A stretch of 64,000 nucleotides of DNA. Source: Neoarius graeffei (taxonomy: Eukaryota; Chordata; Actinopteri; Siluriformes; Ariidae). Shown piece after piece: positions 46,544-57,989 of this stretch. The first letter of the stretch is position 1, and each line of letters begins with the position of its first letter. Made by a program: the position numbers and the translations under genes. The stretch is from the NCBI RefSeq assembly GCF_027579695.1, contig NC_083570.1, positions 5,983,001 to 6,047,000 on the forward strand, written 5' to 3'. The notes beneath the pieces are model-generated. The model was given only the letters and a program-made list of their open reading frames with translations, was not told where the DNA came from and did not search any database.

Positions 46544-46800
46544 TGAAAATTAAACGAGACTTACCTGTAAGTTGAAGTTCGATGATAATTCTACTTAATC
46601 CCCAGTGGTACTGATGGTTAACATGCCCTCCCTTAATTCACCCAACCCTATTTATTCCTAACTATTATGTCCACAACCTTTGAAGTCTGACTCTCAGCGG
46701 CGCGCATGTGCATCTCATGTTAACCCTCAGTACCACTGCGGATTTGGTAGAATTATCATCGAACTTCAACTTGTAGGTAAGTCTAATTTAATTTTCAATT
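46539..46800. repeat. imperfect palindrome beside the DIRS right end
   Basis: Arms of about 60 bp (46539-46600 and 46741-46800) around gaagttcgatgataattctac are inverted copies. Inside them, 46598-46756 has ends resembling the DIRS terminal sequence (attctac...catgttaac). It may be a miniature or leftover of a related DIRS element, or part of this family's terminal structure. Confidence 0.6.
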
Positions 46801-47070
46801 CTATCTCGAGTTCTGATTTTAAAATGTGATTTAACCGCATACACTTCATGGACAGAAAGAAAGGACAAAATGGGAAAAGAAAATAAATGACCTGAAACCC
46901 TTCGAATCTCACTTTGGGACAGGGCCAGTTTAGGGCTAATAATGAGGTAAAACAATTCAATAATGATGTGATTTGAAACAGGGGATGTCAACAGGTGATT
47001 GTAGTCATGATTCGGTAAAAATCAGGATCCAGGGAAGGCCCAGTTTGTCCTCGAATGGCAACATTATAAA
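46801..47070. other. non-coding sequence, nothing recognised
   Basis: AT-rich flank between the DIRS-associated palindrome and the next hAT-like element. No feature was identified. Confidence 0.4.
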
Positions 47071-48719
47071 CAGGGATGAGAATTTTCCGCCGATCGGCGG
47101 ATTTCCGACTTTTTCAGACCAAAATGATCGTTTTTGAGATCGATGGGTTGAGAAATTTTCCCCGGAACTTCCGGTAGTCTCCTGCATATTGATAGAAGTG
47201 AGCAAGAGCGTGCGCGCGCAACATTAAGGTCTGCATCACGCATCTTAGAATGTGTGCGTGCGAGGGAGACTGTGTGCAGTGTTGTCAGATACTGCTGACG
47301 TTTTCCATCCCAAAATATGTTCAAAACCTGCCAAAATGCACTTAAAACCACCCAATGTGGCAACAGTGCCTGTGTGCCTGTTCATGTAGCGCATGCCAGA
47401 CAAAGAGCATCCTGATTGGCTTATTTTGCTGAGTAACCCAAACAGCTTTCAGTGTGGGTGGGCTTTTATCCCTTTTCTCGAGGACCGAAGTTTTCAGTTG
47501 AGTCAGTGCAGCCTACAGGATCGTCATGGCAGAGAGCGAGCGTGCGCCCCAAAAAACTAAAGCACAAAACCCACTTCACCGCAGATTACACACAATAATC
47601 TCCCTGTCTAATAATCTCCCTGTCTAATAAGGGTCAACAATAATGACAGTTTCGCGCGATGTACTGTTTGCAGCAGTGATTTCAGCATTGCCCATGGTGG
47701 CTTAAATGATTGTAAAGGACATGTTGAGGTGAGGAGTGTCATTTCGTGTGCATTATATTTAGGTCTACAACAGGCTGTCATGAAAAGACCAAACTTATTG
47801 AAGCTTTCCGTAAAGTAACAATGTATGAATATACATCATATATATCAAATACATGTCATATATGTGTGTATCTTTTCATAAATGAGGTTAGCTTGTCTAA
47901 TGTAGCATGTTGGGGAGAATCATAGTATCATATCTATATTTCTGATAAAATTTTAGGTATGATACCGTGTATAACTCTCCTACTTGTTGCTCATTTCATA
48001 GGGGGACGGAATTGCTGGCATGTGCCATGCGGGAGCGTCTGCCCAAATTTTTTAGGCCGAGATGAACTTGTAGTTTTTGATTTAAAAAAATTTCCAATAT
48101 GTAATGCCCATTGTACATGCCTGTTCTTGAATTCAAAATCACCATCTTGATCTTCAAATTGACCATATGGTATCTGTATTACATTACGCAACATCCTGTC
48201 CAGATAAAACCTAGTAGTTATTACACACAGTAGTTGAAAGGGAAGTGATAAGTGATGTTGAATGTTGCCTGCTTAATATGCAAGACCTCCTGCTACCATG
48301 ATAACATCAGAAGAAAGCTTAAGAGAATTATATGATTGATAGAACTTTTTTCTGGTTTGCACTTCATTTTAAAGGATTAGAGTATTCAAAGACATGAATA
48401 GCAAAAATGCAGAAATATAATACTGTAGAGCTCGTTTATATTAAAAGGTGCATTGATTTTTTTGAAATCATCAAATGTGAATTGATTAAAAACAAGTCTC
48501 TTGTACCATATTAATCATTTTCACCTGGTAGTCCACCAAGAAGGGGAATTTTATTTCCAAACAAATTGCAACTTTTTGCTGATAAAATTAATGGTTTTGG
48601 GGTAAAAAAAAAAAAGTCAAAAATCATTAACCCCTGGAACCCCTAGGCCCCGCCCCCTGGGCCATGGGCCCCGCCCCGTTTTTTTCAGACTTTTTAAATA
48701 TTTTTCATTCTCATCCCTG
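47071..48719 (+). mobile_element. hAT-like element with a BED-type zinc-finger exon, 1.65 kb
   Basis: The ends cagggatgagaat and, from the other strand, cagggatgagaat form exact short TIRs. A tataaa duplication lies on both sides (only about 6 bp matches). From the ATG at 47526 the plus strand reads MAESERAPQKTKAQNP. Farther on, in the same region, it reads SFARCTVCSSDFSIAHGG and then a C/H pair, followed by a GT donor near 47740. The C-x2-C...H pattern is a BED-type finger typical of hAT transposases. There are stops between the two parts and no catalytic domain, so it is defunct. Confidence 0.65.
47277..47368. mobile_element. 92-bp hAT MITE of the element K family
   Basis: It begins cagtgttgtcagatactg and ends gtggcaacagtg. 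It is flanked by actgtgtg and cctgtgtg (7 of 8 matching) at 47269-47276 and 47369-47376. Its whole length resembles the two ends of element K joined together. It is nested in the hAT element at 47071-48719. Confidence 0.8.
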
Positions 48720-49179
48720 TATAAAGTGGTAAAGGCTTTACTGTCCCAACGGTTTCTGATTTGGGGTTGTGGATACACTGGTCATGGTTACATCTTTTTT
48801 TAAAAGTATTTGGTCTCTTAATATTATTCTGGTCGTTCTAGTGACTCCATAGTTAATGTGATGCTCCACCATGTGGGTACTCTGCTCGAGACACCTGTAT
48901 GAACCTGAAGGGAATCGACTACATACACATCCGCTTTAAATGAATAAAGAAGGCCACTCTTTAGTCATAACATGGCTGCAGAAAGAAGCCGCTCCAGTCA
49001 CCTGATCAGCAAAACTTGATAAAAGAAGAAGGATTTGTGAATGAAAACGGACAACGTACAGGCAGCCCCAGAAATACCACCAGCTGATTTGGGCAGCAAA
49101 ATTGTGATTAAAATCAAGAAAAGCAGCCGAGAAACAGCAGCAAGTCTTGATCTCAATGAGGATTAGCAGATACAACTAG
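48720..49179. other. non-coding sequence, nothing recognised
   Basis: No gene or repeat end could be identified with confidence. Part may belong to the decayed Tc1-like element that follows. Confidence 0.35.
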
Positions 49180-49620
49180 ATGAGATACGATTAAAATCAG
49201 GACCATGGAGCATGGGGACAGAGGAAGACTAACGCAGCAGAAACCATTCAGCAGCCTCAAGAAGAAGAAAATAAAGGTGACATCTGCAAAAGAAACACAG
49301 CAGCTTCTGGAGAAACATCTTATTTTCAGATGAATCCAAACTGAACTTGGATGGATGTAGTGGTCGAGTGTTTGTGTGGAGAAAGCCAGGAGAAGAATTC
49401 CAATCAAACTGCACTAAGGTACTATAAAGCACGGAGGAGGCTGGGGCTGTTTCTCCTACAGCGCTGTTGGTGAGCTTGTGTTCAATAACGGCGTCATGAA
49501 CTTTCAGAAATCTGCAGAGAAATGATTCAACCAACAGAAGTGGATTTTTCAGAAGGATAATGAACCAAAGCAGATGGCTGACAGCGATAAACATGTCTCT
49601 GCCAACTGTACTGAACACAG
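49180..49620 (+). mobile_element. decayed Tc1-like transposase remnant
   Basis: The plus strand reads NILFSDESKLNLDGCSGRVF and then VWRKPGEEFQSNCTK (first catalytic Asp region). After a frame disturbance it continues as a weak GGGWGCFSYSAVGELVF-like stretch and WIFQKDNEPK (second Asp region). This is the core of a Tc1/mariner DDE transposase of a different lineage from the one at 16 kb. It carries several stops and frameshifts, and its TIRs were not found. Confidence 0.7.
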
Positions 49621-49939
49621 TTGTATACAATTATACACAAAATATACAGATAAAAAAGGAAAACAAGTTTCCTGTAACTTGTTTAAATGATCAATAAAAC
49701 ATCATCTTTTTATCATGTAAACCTTTATCTTTCTGGCTGCTGAGTCATTAATATTGCGATGTTCTCTTCTGCATTTCCTGGACAGAAAGTTTCTTCCTGA
49801 ATTCGACAAGAAAGAGGAGGGAATGTGTGAATTAGTGAAGGTCGGAAGTGTGTTGTGATGGAGAAAACAAATGAGATGGATTGTGTTTGTGTTCAAACCC
49901 TTTAGATGAAGAGAGTTGGACTTCCAGATTTTTCTGAAT
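49621..49939. other. non-coding sequence, nothing recognised
   Basis: AT-rich flank between the Tc1 remnant and hAT element E1, ending with the target duplication of E1. Confidence 0.4.
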
Positions 49940-51375
49940 CAGGGGCGATTTCTCAGAGATAACAAGGGAAGCCAAGCTTCCCCTAAAATTCTCTCCACAA
50001 ACTGCGGCATCTATGACGTTGAATTCTCATTAAAACAATAACTTGCATAACATAATGTATGCCCAAGATTGTATTTACGTTCATAACTATCCTGTAACTT
50101 ATTTGAGTGATGTCTGACGAACTTGCAGTTCGCTACGAGAATCACCTTTACTGCCAGGCTGTAACCAGGGTTGCCAGATACTGCTGATGTTTTCCAGCCA
50201 AAATATGTTCAAAACCCTCCAAAATGCACTTAAAACCGCCCAATCTGGCAACACTGTCTGTAACCTTTCTTATTTCAATGGGCTCTATGGCTGGCAGCCG
50301 GGTATCCGTTGCAGTCTATGAGACGGCTCTGAACAGCCAATTTCGGTTAGTTGTTATTGGTTAAAATCGACAAAATCGTCACTTCCAGGGAAGCCGGGCT
50401 TCTCTGGGACTAACGAGACAGTGGGAGGGGCAAGAAGCCAGGCTGATGAAGGATTATTGGAGGTAGTGTTTGAAAGACATGAGGAGGGTGGGCTCTGTAC
50501 TTCGGCATCGGCGAGGAACACGGAAGCATGATCAGTCCCTAGCGGATGTCGAGAAAGTGTAGTCGTGTGCCAAAGTGCTGTCCGAATTTCTTTTCATATA
50601 AACGTTTCTTCTCATTGATGTCTCTGTACATTACTCTGTAAATAAATGTAAATAGTACTCATTGTGCTCCGTTAACTTTCATCCATTCTATCAGTTTGAT
50701 CATTCGTGAATTCACTCGTTTATTTCATTTGTAGTTCAATCTGGTTGTAGGCTCGCTTGAGCCTTATTGGGATCTGCAGTGCTAGCTGCTAACAGAAATT
50801 GAAGTCTCTGGAAAGCACAACCAGCCGGTATGACAGGGTCACAGACCATTTTCTGGAAAAGGAGCGGAGGGCAGAATTTGTGTATCAATAGTGTGCATCA
50901 TATAATGTTCATGAATCTGAAGTGTGTTTATTCAGTAATGTTAAGAGAATGGTGGGCTCTGTGTTATAGGTTATACCTGGGTATAATATTCAAGGTTCTG
51001 TGTGTTGCATAGCCTACCTGGTTATGAACTTCCAGACTGTGTTGCAGAAGATGTTCAAGGATGTGTTGCACAGCTGGGTGTTGTGTTAAAGACTCTGTGT
51101 TGCATATCAGGGTATGATGTTCAAGGCTCTTTGTTGAATAGCCAGTGATTTTTGGATGTTTGATATTTTTGATTAAGGATATGAGGCACTAGCCTGGCAA
51201 GCCAGACTATAACATGAAATGTACAAGCAAAAATACTTTCTGCCACTGGGTAGGGTTGTCTAGTTCACTGTGCTAATGAGGCACACGTTTCTAGGCTTTG
51301 ACATCCAGCCTACAGGTTTTACGATGAATGCGTAAAATGGGCTTCCCCTGTTTTAAAAACCAGCAGCCGCCACTG
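49940..51375. mobile_element. non-autonomous hAT element E1, 1.44 kb
   Basis: The ends caggggcgatttctcag and, from the other strand, cagtggcggctgctgg are flanked by a perfect 8-bp duplication ttctgaat (49932-49939 and 51376-51383). It is homologous to E2 at 25067-26476 over most of its length. It carries the 91-bp MITE at 50166-50256, which E2 lacks. No transposase frame was seen. Confidence 0.88.
50166..50256. mobile_element. 91-bp hAT MITE of the element K family
   Basis: It begins cagggttgccagatactg and ends atctggcaacactg, with the near-perfect duplication gctgtaac/tctgtaac on its sides. The undisturbed site (ccaggctgtaacctttc) is visible in the related element E2 at about 25290, which proves the insertion. 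Confidence 0.9.
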
Positions 51376-51387
51376 TTCTGAATGTGT

Positions 51388-51416
<29 letters not shown>
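51388..51416. repeat. long T homopolymer
   Basis: About 29 consecutive T bases directly after the hAT E1 target duplication, upstream of TRIM gene C. The length makes it a likely site of assembly or replication slippage. Confidence 0.9.
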
Positions 51417-51420
<4 letters not shown>

Positions 51421-51680
51421 GGTTTTTTTTGGACATTTTAGTGGAGTCCACTGAATCAACTTTCATAAAATGTCATGAAATTAATCCTAATCAGTGCGGC
51501 TACATGGGTTATATTTCTGCACTGAAAGGAGATGAAATGGTTAATAGAGGAGCGTTCATGACCTCTCTGTGCTCCCCCTCTTCCGAGCTCTCTCTCTTTC
51601 TCACACAGGACCAGGAAGTGACTCGTCATTTCAGAGAAAACAAAACTGATCTCTCTCTCTTTTGGTGTGAGTTCAGGAAA

Positions 51681-53605
51681 ATGGCCGAGGCCAGTATTTC
51701 AGTAGATCAGCTTTCTGTGGACCAGTTCATGTGTCCAGTGTGTCTGGATCTCCTGAAGGATCCGGTGGCTATCTCCTGTGGTCACAGTTTCTGTAAGGCG
51801 TGTATTAATGGCTGCTGGGATCAGGAGGATCAGAAGGGCGTCTACAGCTGTCCTCAGTGCAGAGACACTTTCACTACAAGGCCTGTTCTACGCAGAAACA
51901 ACATGCTGGCTGAAGTGGTGGAGAAACTGAAGAAGACTGAAGATCTGAAAAAGAGACTCGAGGAATTCTGTGAGGAGGAATTCAACAAAATCCCTCCACA
52001 TGGTAAGAGGAGCTGTTCCTGCTGGAGAAACACAGTGATGTGTTATTTCTTAGCGATGCTCCTGCTTTCTTTTCTGCAGACACTTTATTCACCCGACACT
52101 TTGAACTAAAACACTGATTTAAAATGAATAAACTGACTGGATCACTTTAAACTCTTTCCATCTTTTACACAAACTCATGTTTCTGTTTTTCTCTCCACAG
52201 CTGCAGCAGTTCAGATCATTTCAGAACCAGAACCACAGAGCAGAGAAGAGTTTCTGAAATGTACAGCTAACACACACACACTTCTAGTCCTGTTACGATG
52301 ATAAATTTTATTGGATGATATATTGTCTCAGAAATTATTGTGATAAACGATATTATTGTTGATTGTCTTTTCAAGACCATTTTATGCCACTAGTAAAATA
52401 ATAATGATCATGCAAATACACCCTTTCATAGAACAGTAAACTTTTTAATTAAGTCAACTTATTCAATTCAACAATGGAACGTAAACAATAAATATAAATA
52501 AATAAGCTAAAGAAATAAAACAATCAAACAAAACCACTCACAACAAAAACAATAAATAAAATACAATTTATGGCTCTTAAAAATTGCACTGAAGTGAATA
52601 TTAACTTGGCACAGGGTAATAAAAAGACATTCTTTTCTTCACAGGCAACATTCTGCCAATCCAGTTTCTCAAAGATTAGTACCCAGATCAACAAAACGTG
52701 CAAAGTAACAACGTATTGCCACTGCGTTCCATGAGGCTGGCAGGGGGAGTCGCTCTCTTTTGTGGAATATTTAACTAGTTTTAGAATGCTAGTTTAAGCT
52801 GATATGTGATTGATCTAATGGTAAAACAGCACGAGGGCTCGAGAACTTTGACAGGTTACAATTTTACTTGGAAACAGGATGTATCTGAATTCTGATTGGT
52901 TGTTATATTATTGCCCTTTTGTTGTGTTCTTGAGCCCAGAGTGGGGGGAGGGGGGAGTGACAGGGTTCTACAGAGAAAAGTTTTCACTGCAACCGAACTG
53001 CTGTTTTCGTGACCACGCCCCCAGCGCGGATATTCATGTTCACATTGTTCAGTTTGTTTTTCTCTTTTATTTTAGATTTCTGTTATCTGACTCTGGATCC
53101 CAACACGGCACATCGTCTCCTCATTCTGTCTAAGAAGAACAGAGCGGTGAGATACAGTGAGAGAGAGCAGCGTTACTCTGATCATCCAGAGAGATTTGAT
53201 TCCTGGTGGCAGATGTTGTGTAAGGAGAGTGTGTGTGGACGCTGTTACTGGGAGGTGGAGTGGAGCGGTAATGGTGGTGTGTCCATATCAGTCTCATATA
53301 AAGACATCAGCAGGAAAGGACGGGGTAATGAGTGTCGTTTTGGATTCAACAATCAGTCCTGGAGACTGGGTTGTTTTTCTTCTTCTCTCTCTTTCTGTCA
53401 CAACAGCATTGAGACTGATCTCAGAGTTCCATCAGCCTCCAGAATAGGAGTGTATGTGGATTACAGTGCAGGAACTCTGTCCTTCTACAGCGTCTCTGAC
53501 ACGATGAAGCTCCTCCACAGAGTCCACACCACATTCACTCAGCCTCTATACGCTGGGTTTGGGGTCTACTGGAGTTCTACAGTGAGATTGTGTGATCCAG
53601 AATAA
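51681..53605 (+). CDS. TRIM gene C: in-frame RING-PRY/SPRY protein lacking B-boxes and most of the coiled coil
   Basis: Three exons, 51681-52002, 52201-52260 and 53076-53605, with GT-AG borders and agreeing phases give 912 bp (303 residues plus stop). RING (CPVC...CGHSFC..C...CPQC) occupies about 18-60. At residue 86-87 the sequence jumps from KLKKTE to [16 protein letters not shown], which in gene A belongs to exon 4. The first exon is therefore a fusion of the RING exon with the end of exon 4. PRY-SPRY follows from about residue 128 and is complete ([44 protein letters not shown]). Known TRIMs dimerise through the coiled coil, so this product would probably be monomeric or form a different assembly. 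RING-SPRY proteins without B-boxes exist (RNF135-like, from memory). The clean frame suggests it may be expressed. Confidence 0.82.
52285..52720. repeat. AT-rich repeat in the gene C intron, shared with gene A
   Basis: Counterpart of 22593-23080. It starts similarly (cctgttacgatgataaat) and runs to gtattgcca, where gene A has about 420 extra bp. It predates the A/C duplication. Confidence 0.5.
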
Positions 53606-54269
53606 AAGTGTGTGTAGTGTTTTCTGTAAAATTCCTGCACGTTGCCACGCTGTTGCTCAGTCGTCTGTTTCACTAGAACACAATCCAGCTGCACAAAAAC
53701 ACTCATTTTAATATTTAAATTAAAACAGATGAATAATTTAAAATAATTAAAAAGGAAATGTTAAAAATTAACTGGCAGACAAGAAACTTGTCAAATTTAA
53801 AAAGAAAATGATCTCATGACCTTCGCATTATAAAGTTCTGTTTGTTTCATATTAAGCAGTGTCTCATTAAATAACTAATAAACAGTAATAATGCCAGAAC
53901 AGAACAACATTTTAAACCTGTTCAGGTCACACTGTATAAAAATAAAACATCACTTTTGGAATGAATTTGATTTTTCTGCTTGTGTTCTAAGATGTAAAAT
54001 CCACATTCACTTTTTCCAAGTCTGAAGTTGTTTCTAAACCCTGAGATTTGATTGTAAAACATTGAACAATATTTAAACTCCATTAGAACATACAGTACAT
54101 GATCGGTTCACGCTGCCGATGTCGTGTTCATCCCATATTCAGCCTGGATGATGATTGGCCCGCAGATAGAACCTTATAAATCCAGGTTTATCTGTGAGTT
54201 TGGGATTTTTATTCAAATATTACAATCAAAGCTTTGCAGAATAAAAGATAAGAGCACAAGAGAATAATG
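53606..54269. other. 3' flank of TRIM gene C
   Basis: The first 250 bp match the 3' flank of gene A (27367-27611). From 53857 onward the sequence has no counterpart there, because gene A's flank has lost the equivalent of 53857-54802. No gene was recognised. Confidence 0.5.
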
Positions 54270-55097
54270 TTTCCCCCAGTGATGGAGTTTCTGTGCTGAA
54301 CTCATTTTCAGACAGAAGCAAATTCAACCTTTTCCTGAGAGTTTCAGCAGCTGGATAAATATTGTTCAGTATTTTAAACTGAATTTCTTTCACTGTCGGT
54401 GAAATTGGCCATCTAAGATAACTAGTGTGTATTTGTTAGCGTTCCTCCATTCAATTATTCTTTTATTTTTTTAAATCAAGGAATAGCTTCCATTTTAAAA
54501 CATTTGTAATTCCTTTGTTATGAGATTTTTCACCAATTTCCACTTCACCTATTTTCAGTTCAGGTAGTTTGACCGACACCTTTGAATATTCAAGGGTATT
54601 TTTTATCATGAATCTTAAGGGAGCTGGAATAGCTCTACAAATTTGATTAAATTCTCTATAGACACATTTTAAATGAAACTCTTCTACAAATGAATTAAAT
54701 TGCATTAAATGTCCATTTTCATCCATTAGATCAGTAATATCTAAAACTTTATCATTCCATTCTTGTTTAAATAAAGTCTTCCTATTAATAGTAATGGTTC
54801 TGTTATTCCACAAGGTTAAGTATGCTCGAATTTGTGTACATTAAATAAAGAATTTTGGTGAAATTGGGCAGCCTTGTCTGATTCCATGTAAAATCTTAAA
54901 TTGAATAATTGATTGGTAATCAATCATATCTAGAATCAGTCGGACGTGGTTTTGAATATATCTTCCCTTCATGAAGGCTGATTGATATTCGTCTACAAGT
55001 TTTACAAGTCCATGCTTTAGACGATTAGCAGATACTAAGACAATTAATTTATAATCATTGCACAGTAAGGTTATAGGTCTCCAATTGTCTAGCAACA

Positions 55098-55477
55098 TGT
55101 CATCTCATCTCATTATCTCTAGCTGCTTTATCCTGTTCTACAGGGTCGCAGGCAAGCTGGAGCCTATCCCAGCTGACTATGGGCGAAAGGCGGGGTACAC
55201 CCTGGACAAGTCGCCAGGTCATCACAGGGCTGACACATAGACACAGACAACCATTCACACTCACATTCACACCTACGGTCAATTTAGAGTCACCAGTTAA
55301 CCTAACCTGCATGTCTTTGGACTGTGGGGGAAACCGGAGCACCCAGAGGAAACCCACGCGGACACGGGGAGAACATGCAAACTCCACACAGAAAGGCCCC
55401 CACCGGCCACGGGGCTTGAACCCGGACCTTCTTGCTGTGAGGTGACAGCGCTAACCACTACACCACCATGGTGCCCT
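55098..55477 (-). mobile_element. tRNA-derived SINE, 380 bp, inside L1
   Basis: Reading the minus strand, the head carries tagtggttagcg (A-box side) and gggttcaagcccc (B box). It is followed by the shared body and a (gatga)n tail. The flanks gtctagcaaca (55087-55097) and gtctcgcaaca (55478-55488) form the target duplication. Same family as the SINE at 8430-8742 but less diverged. Confidence 0.88.
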
Positions 55478-55653
55478 GTCTCGCAACAAGAAGTCTTTTT
55501 TGGGTTTTGGTAGCAAGGTTATTAAGCCTGTCTTCATCGTCAGGGATAAACATCCTTTGTGAATGCATTCTAAAAATGCTGCATATAATAATTTTTTTAA
55601 TATCCACCCAAAAGTATTTTAAAAATTCAGATGTTAAGCCATCGATTCCTGGT

Positions 55654-57989
55654 CTCGTCTCGTCTCGTCTTCTTCCGCTTATCCAGGACCGGGTCGCGGA
55701 GGCAGCAGTCTAAGCATGGAAGCCCCAACTTCCCTTTCCCCAGACACCTCGGCCAGCTCCTCGGGAAGAACACCGAGGCGTTCCCAGGCCAGCCGAGAGA
55801 CATAGTCCCTCCAGCATGTCCTGGGTCTTCCCCGGGGCCTCCTCCCGGGGGGACATGCCTGGAACACCTCCCCAGGGAGGCGTCCAGGAGGCATCCGAAA
55901 AAGATGCCCGAGCCACCTCAGCTGGTTCCTCTTGATGTGGAGGAGCAGCGGCTCTACTCCGAGCTCCTCCCGAGTGACTGTGCTTCTCACCCTATCTCTA
56001 AGGGAGCGCCCAGCCACCCTGCGAAGGAAACTCATTTCAGCCGCTTGTATCCGCGATCTTGTTCTTTCTGTCATTACCCAAAGCTCATGACCCTAGGTGA
56101 GAGTCGGAACGTAGATCGACCGGTAAATTGAGAGCTTCGCCTTTTGGCTCAGCTCCTTCTTCACCACGACGGACCGGTAAAGCGACCGCATCACTGCGGA
56201 GGCTGCACCGATCCGCCTGTCGATCTCACACTCCATCCTTCCCTCACTCGTGAACAATATCCCGAGATACTTAAACTCCTCCACTTGAGGCAGGACTTCT
56301 CCACCAACCTGGAGAGGGCAAGCCACCCTTTTCCGGTCGAGAACCATGGCCTCGGACTTGGAGGTGCTGATTCTCATCCCAGCCGCTTCACACTCGACTG
56401 CAAACCGCCCCAGTGCATGCTGAAGGTCCTGGTTTGAAGAAGCCAACAGGACAACATCATCCGCAAAAAGCAGAGATGAAATCCTGTGGTTCCCAAACAG
56501 GATTCCTTCCGGCCCCTGGCTGCGCCTAGAAATTCTGTCCATAAAAATTATGAACAGAACCGGTGACAAAGGGCAGCCCTGCCGGAGTCCAACATGCACT
56601 GGGAACAGGTCTGACTTACTGCCGGCAATGCGAACCAGACTCCTGCTCCGTTTGTACAGGGACCGGACAGCCCTTAACAAAGAGCCCCGAACCCCATACT
56701 CCCGAAGCACCCCCCACAGAATACCACAGGGGACACGGTCGAATGCCTTCTCCAGATCCACAAAGCACATGTGGACTGGTTGGGCAAACTCCCATGAACC
56801 CTCGAGCACCCTATGAAGGGTATAGAGCTGGTCCAGTGTTCCGCGACCAGGACAAAAACCGCATTGTTCCTCCTGGATCCGAGGTTCGACTATTGGTCGA
56901 ATTCTCCTCTCCAGTACCCTGGAGTAAACTTTCCCTGGGAGGCTGAGAAGTGTGATTCCCCTATAATTGGAGCACACTCTCCGGTCCCCTTTCTTAAAAA
57001 GAGGGACCACCACCCCAGTCTGCCACTCCAGAGGCACTGTCCCCGACCGCCACGCGATGTTGCAGAGGCGTGTCAACCAAGACAGCCCCACAACATCCAG
57101 AGACTTGAGATACTCATGGCGGATCTCATCCACCCCCGGTGCCTTGCCACCGAGGAGCTTGCAAACCACCTCAGTGACTTCAGCTTGGGTAATGGACGAG
57201 TCCACCTCTGAGTCATCAGCCTCAGTCTCCTCAGTGGAAGACATGACGGTGGGATTGAGGAGATCCTCAAAGTATTCCTTCCACCACCCGACAATGTCCC
57301 CAGTCGAGGTCAACAGCTCCCCACCCACACTGTAAACAGTGTTGGCAGAGTACTGCTTCCCCCTCCTGAGGCGCCGGACGGTTTGCCAGAATTTCTTCGA
57401 GGCCGACCGATAGTCCTTCTCCATGGCCTCCCCGAACTCCTCCCAGTTCCGAGTTTTTGCCTCTGCAACTGCCCGAGCTGCAGCACGCCTGGCCTGCCGA
57501 TACCCGTCGGCTGCCTCAGGAGTCCCGGAGGTCCCTCCTAGAACTGCCACCTTATTGTGGTGGAGGGGTTTGTGTGCTTGAATGATCCTAGGAGCTATGT
57601 TGTCGGGGGCATTATGCCCCTGTTAGGGTTTCCCAAGGCAGACAGGTCCTAGGTGACAGTCCAGACCAAGAGCAGTTCACCAAAAAAACCCCTATGGAGA
57701 AAAAATCCAGGACCGTGACGTCGCCTGGTAGGATGCAGCCGGGGCCCCACCCTGGAGCCAGGCCCAGGGTTGGGGCTCGTATGCGAGCACTTGGTGGCCG
57801 GGCCTTTGCCCATGGGGCCCGGTCGGGCTCAACCCGAAGAGGTGACGTGGGGCCGACCTCCTGTGGGTTCACCACCCACAGAGGTAGCGGTAGGGGTTTG
57901 GTGCAGTGTGGATTGCGTGGCAGTCGAAGGCAGGGGCCTCGACGACCTGATCCCCGGACACAGTGGCTAGCTGTTGGGACATGGAATGT
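55654..57989 (-). mobile_element. Rex3 LINE (RTE clade), copy A, with 5' inversion
   Basis: Minus-strand frame 57532-55679 holds the reverse transcriptase (NYRGITLLSLPGKVYSRVLE, CFVDLEKAFDRVP, GLRQGCPLSPVLF, LLFADDVVLLA) and the C-terminal region (LGHLFRMPPGRLP, RDYVSRLAWERLG). Sites near 56560 and 57011 match, from memory, the standard Rex3 primer pair, which supports the name. From 57533 to 57989 the sequence is the element's own 5' end in the opposite orientation. About 1 kb of the endonuclease region between the two parts is missing. The target duplication cgattcctggt flanks the whole (55643-55653, 57990-58000). The tail consists of (gacga)n units. The short frames on the other strand are shadows. 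Confidence 0.92.

Noticed and set aside
55631-57335. Several plus-strand open frames of 66-166 codons
   Set aside because: They lie antisense to the Rex3 copy A reverse transcriptase; their proline/serine-rich products are shadows of that frame.
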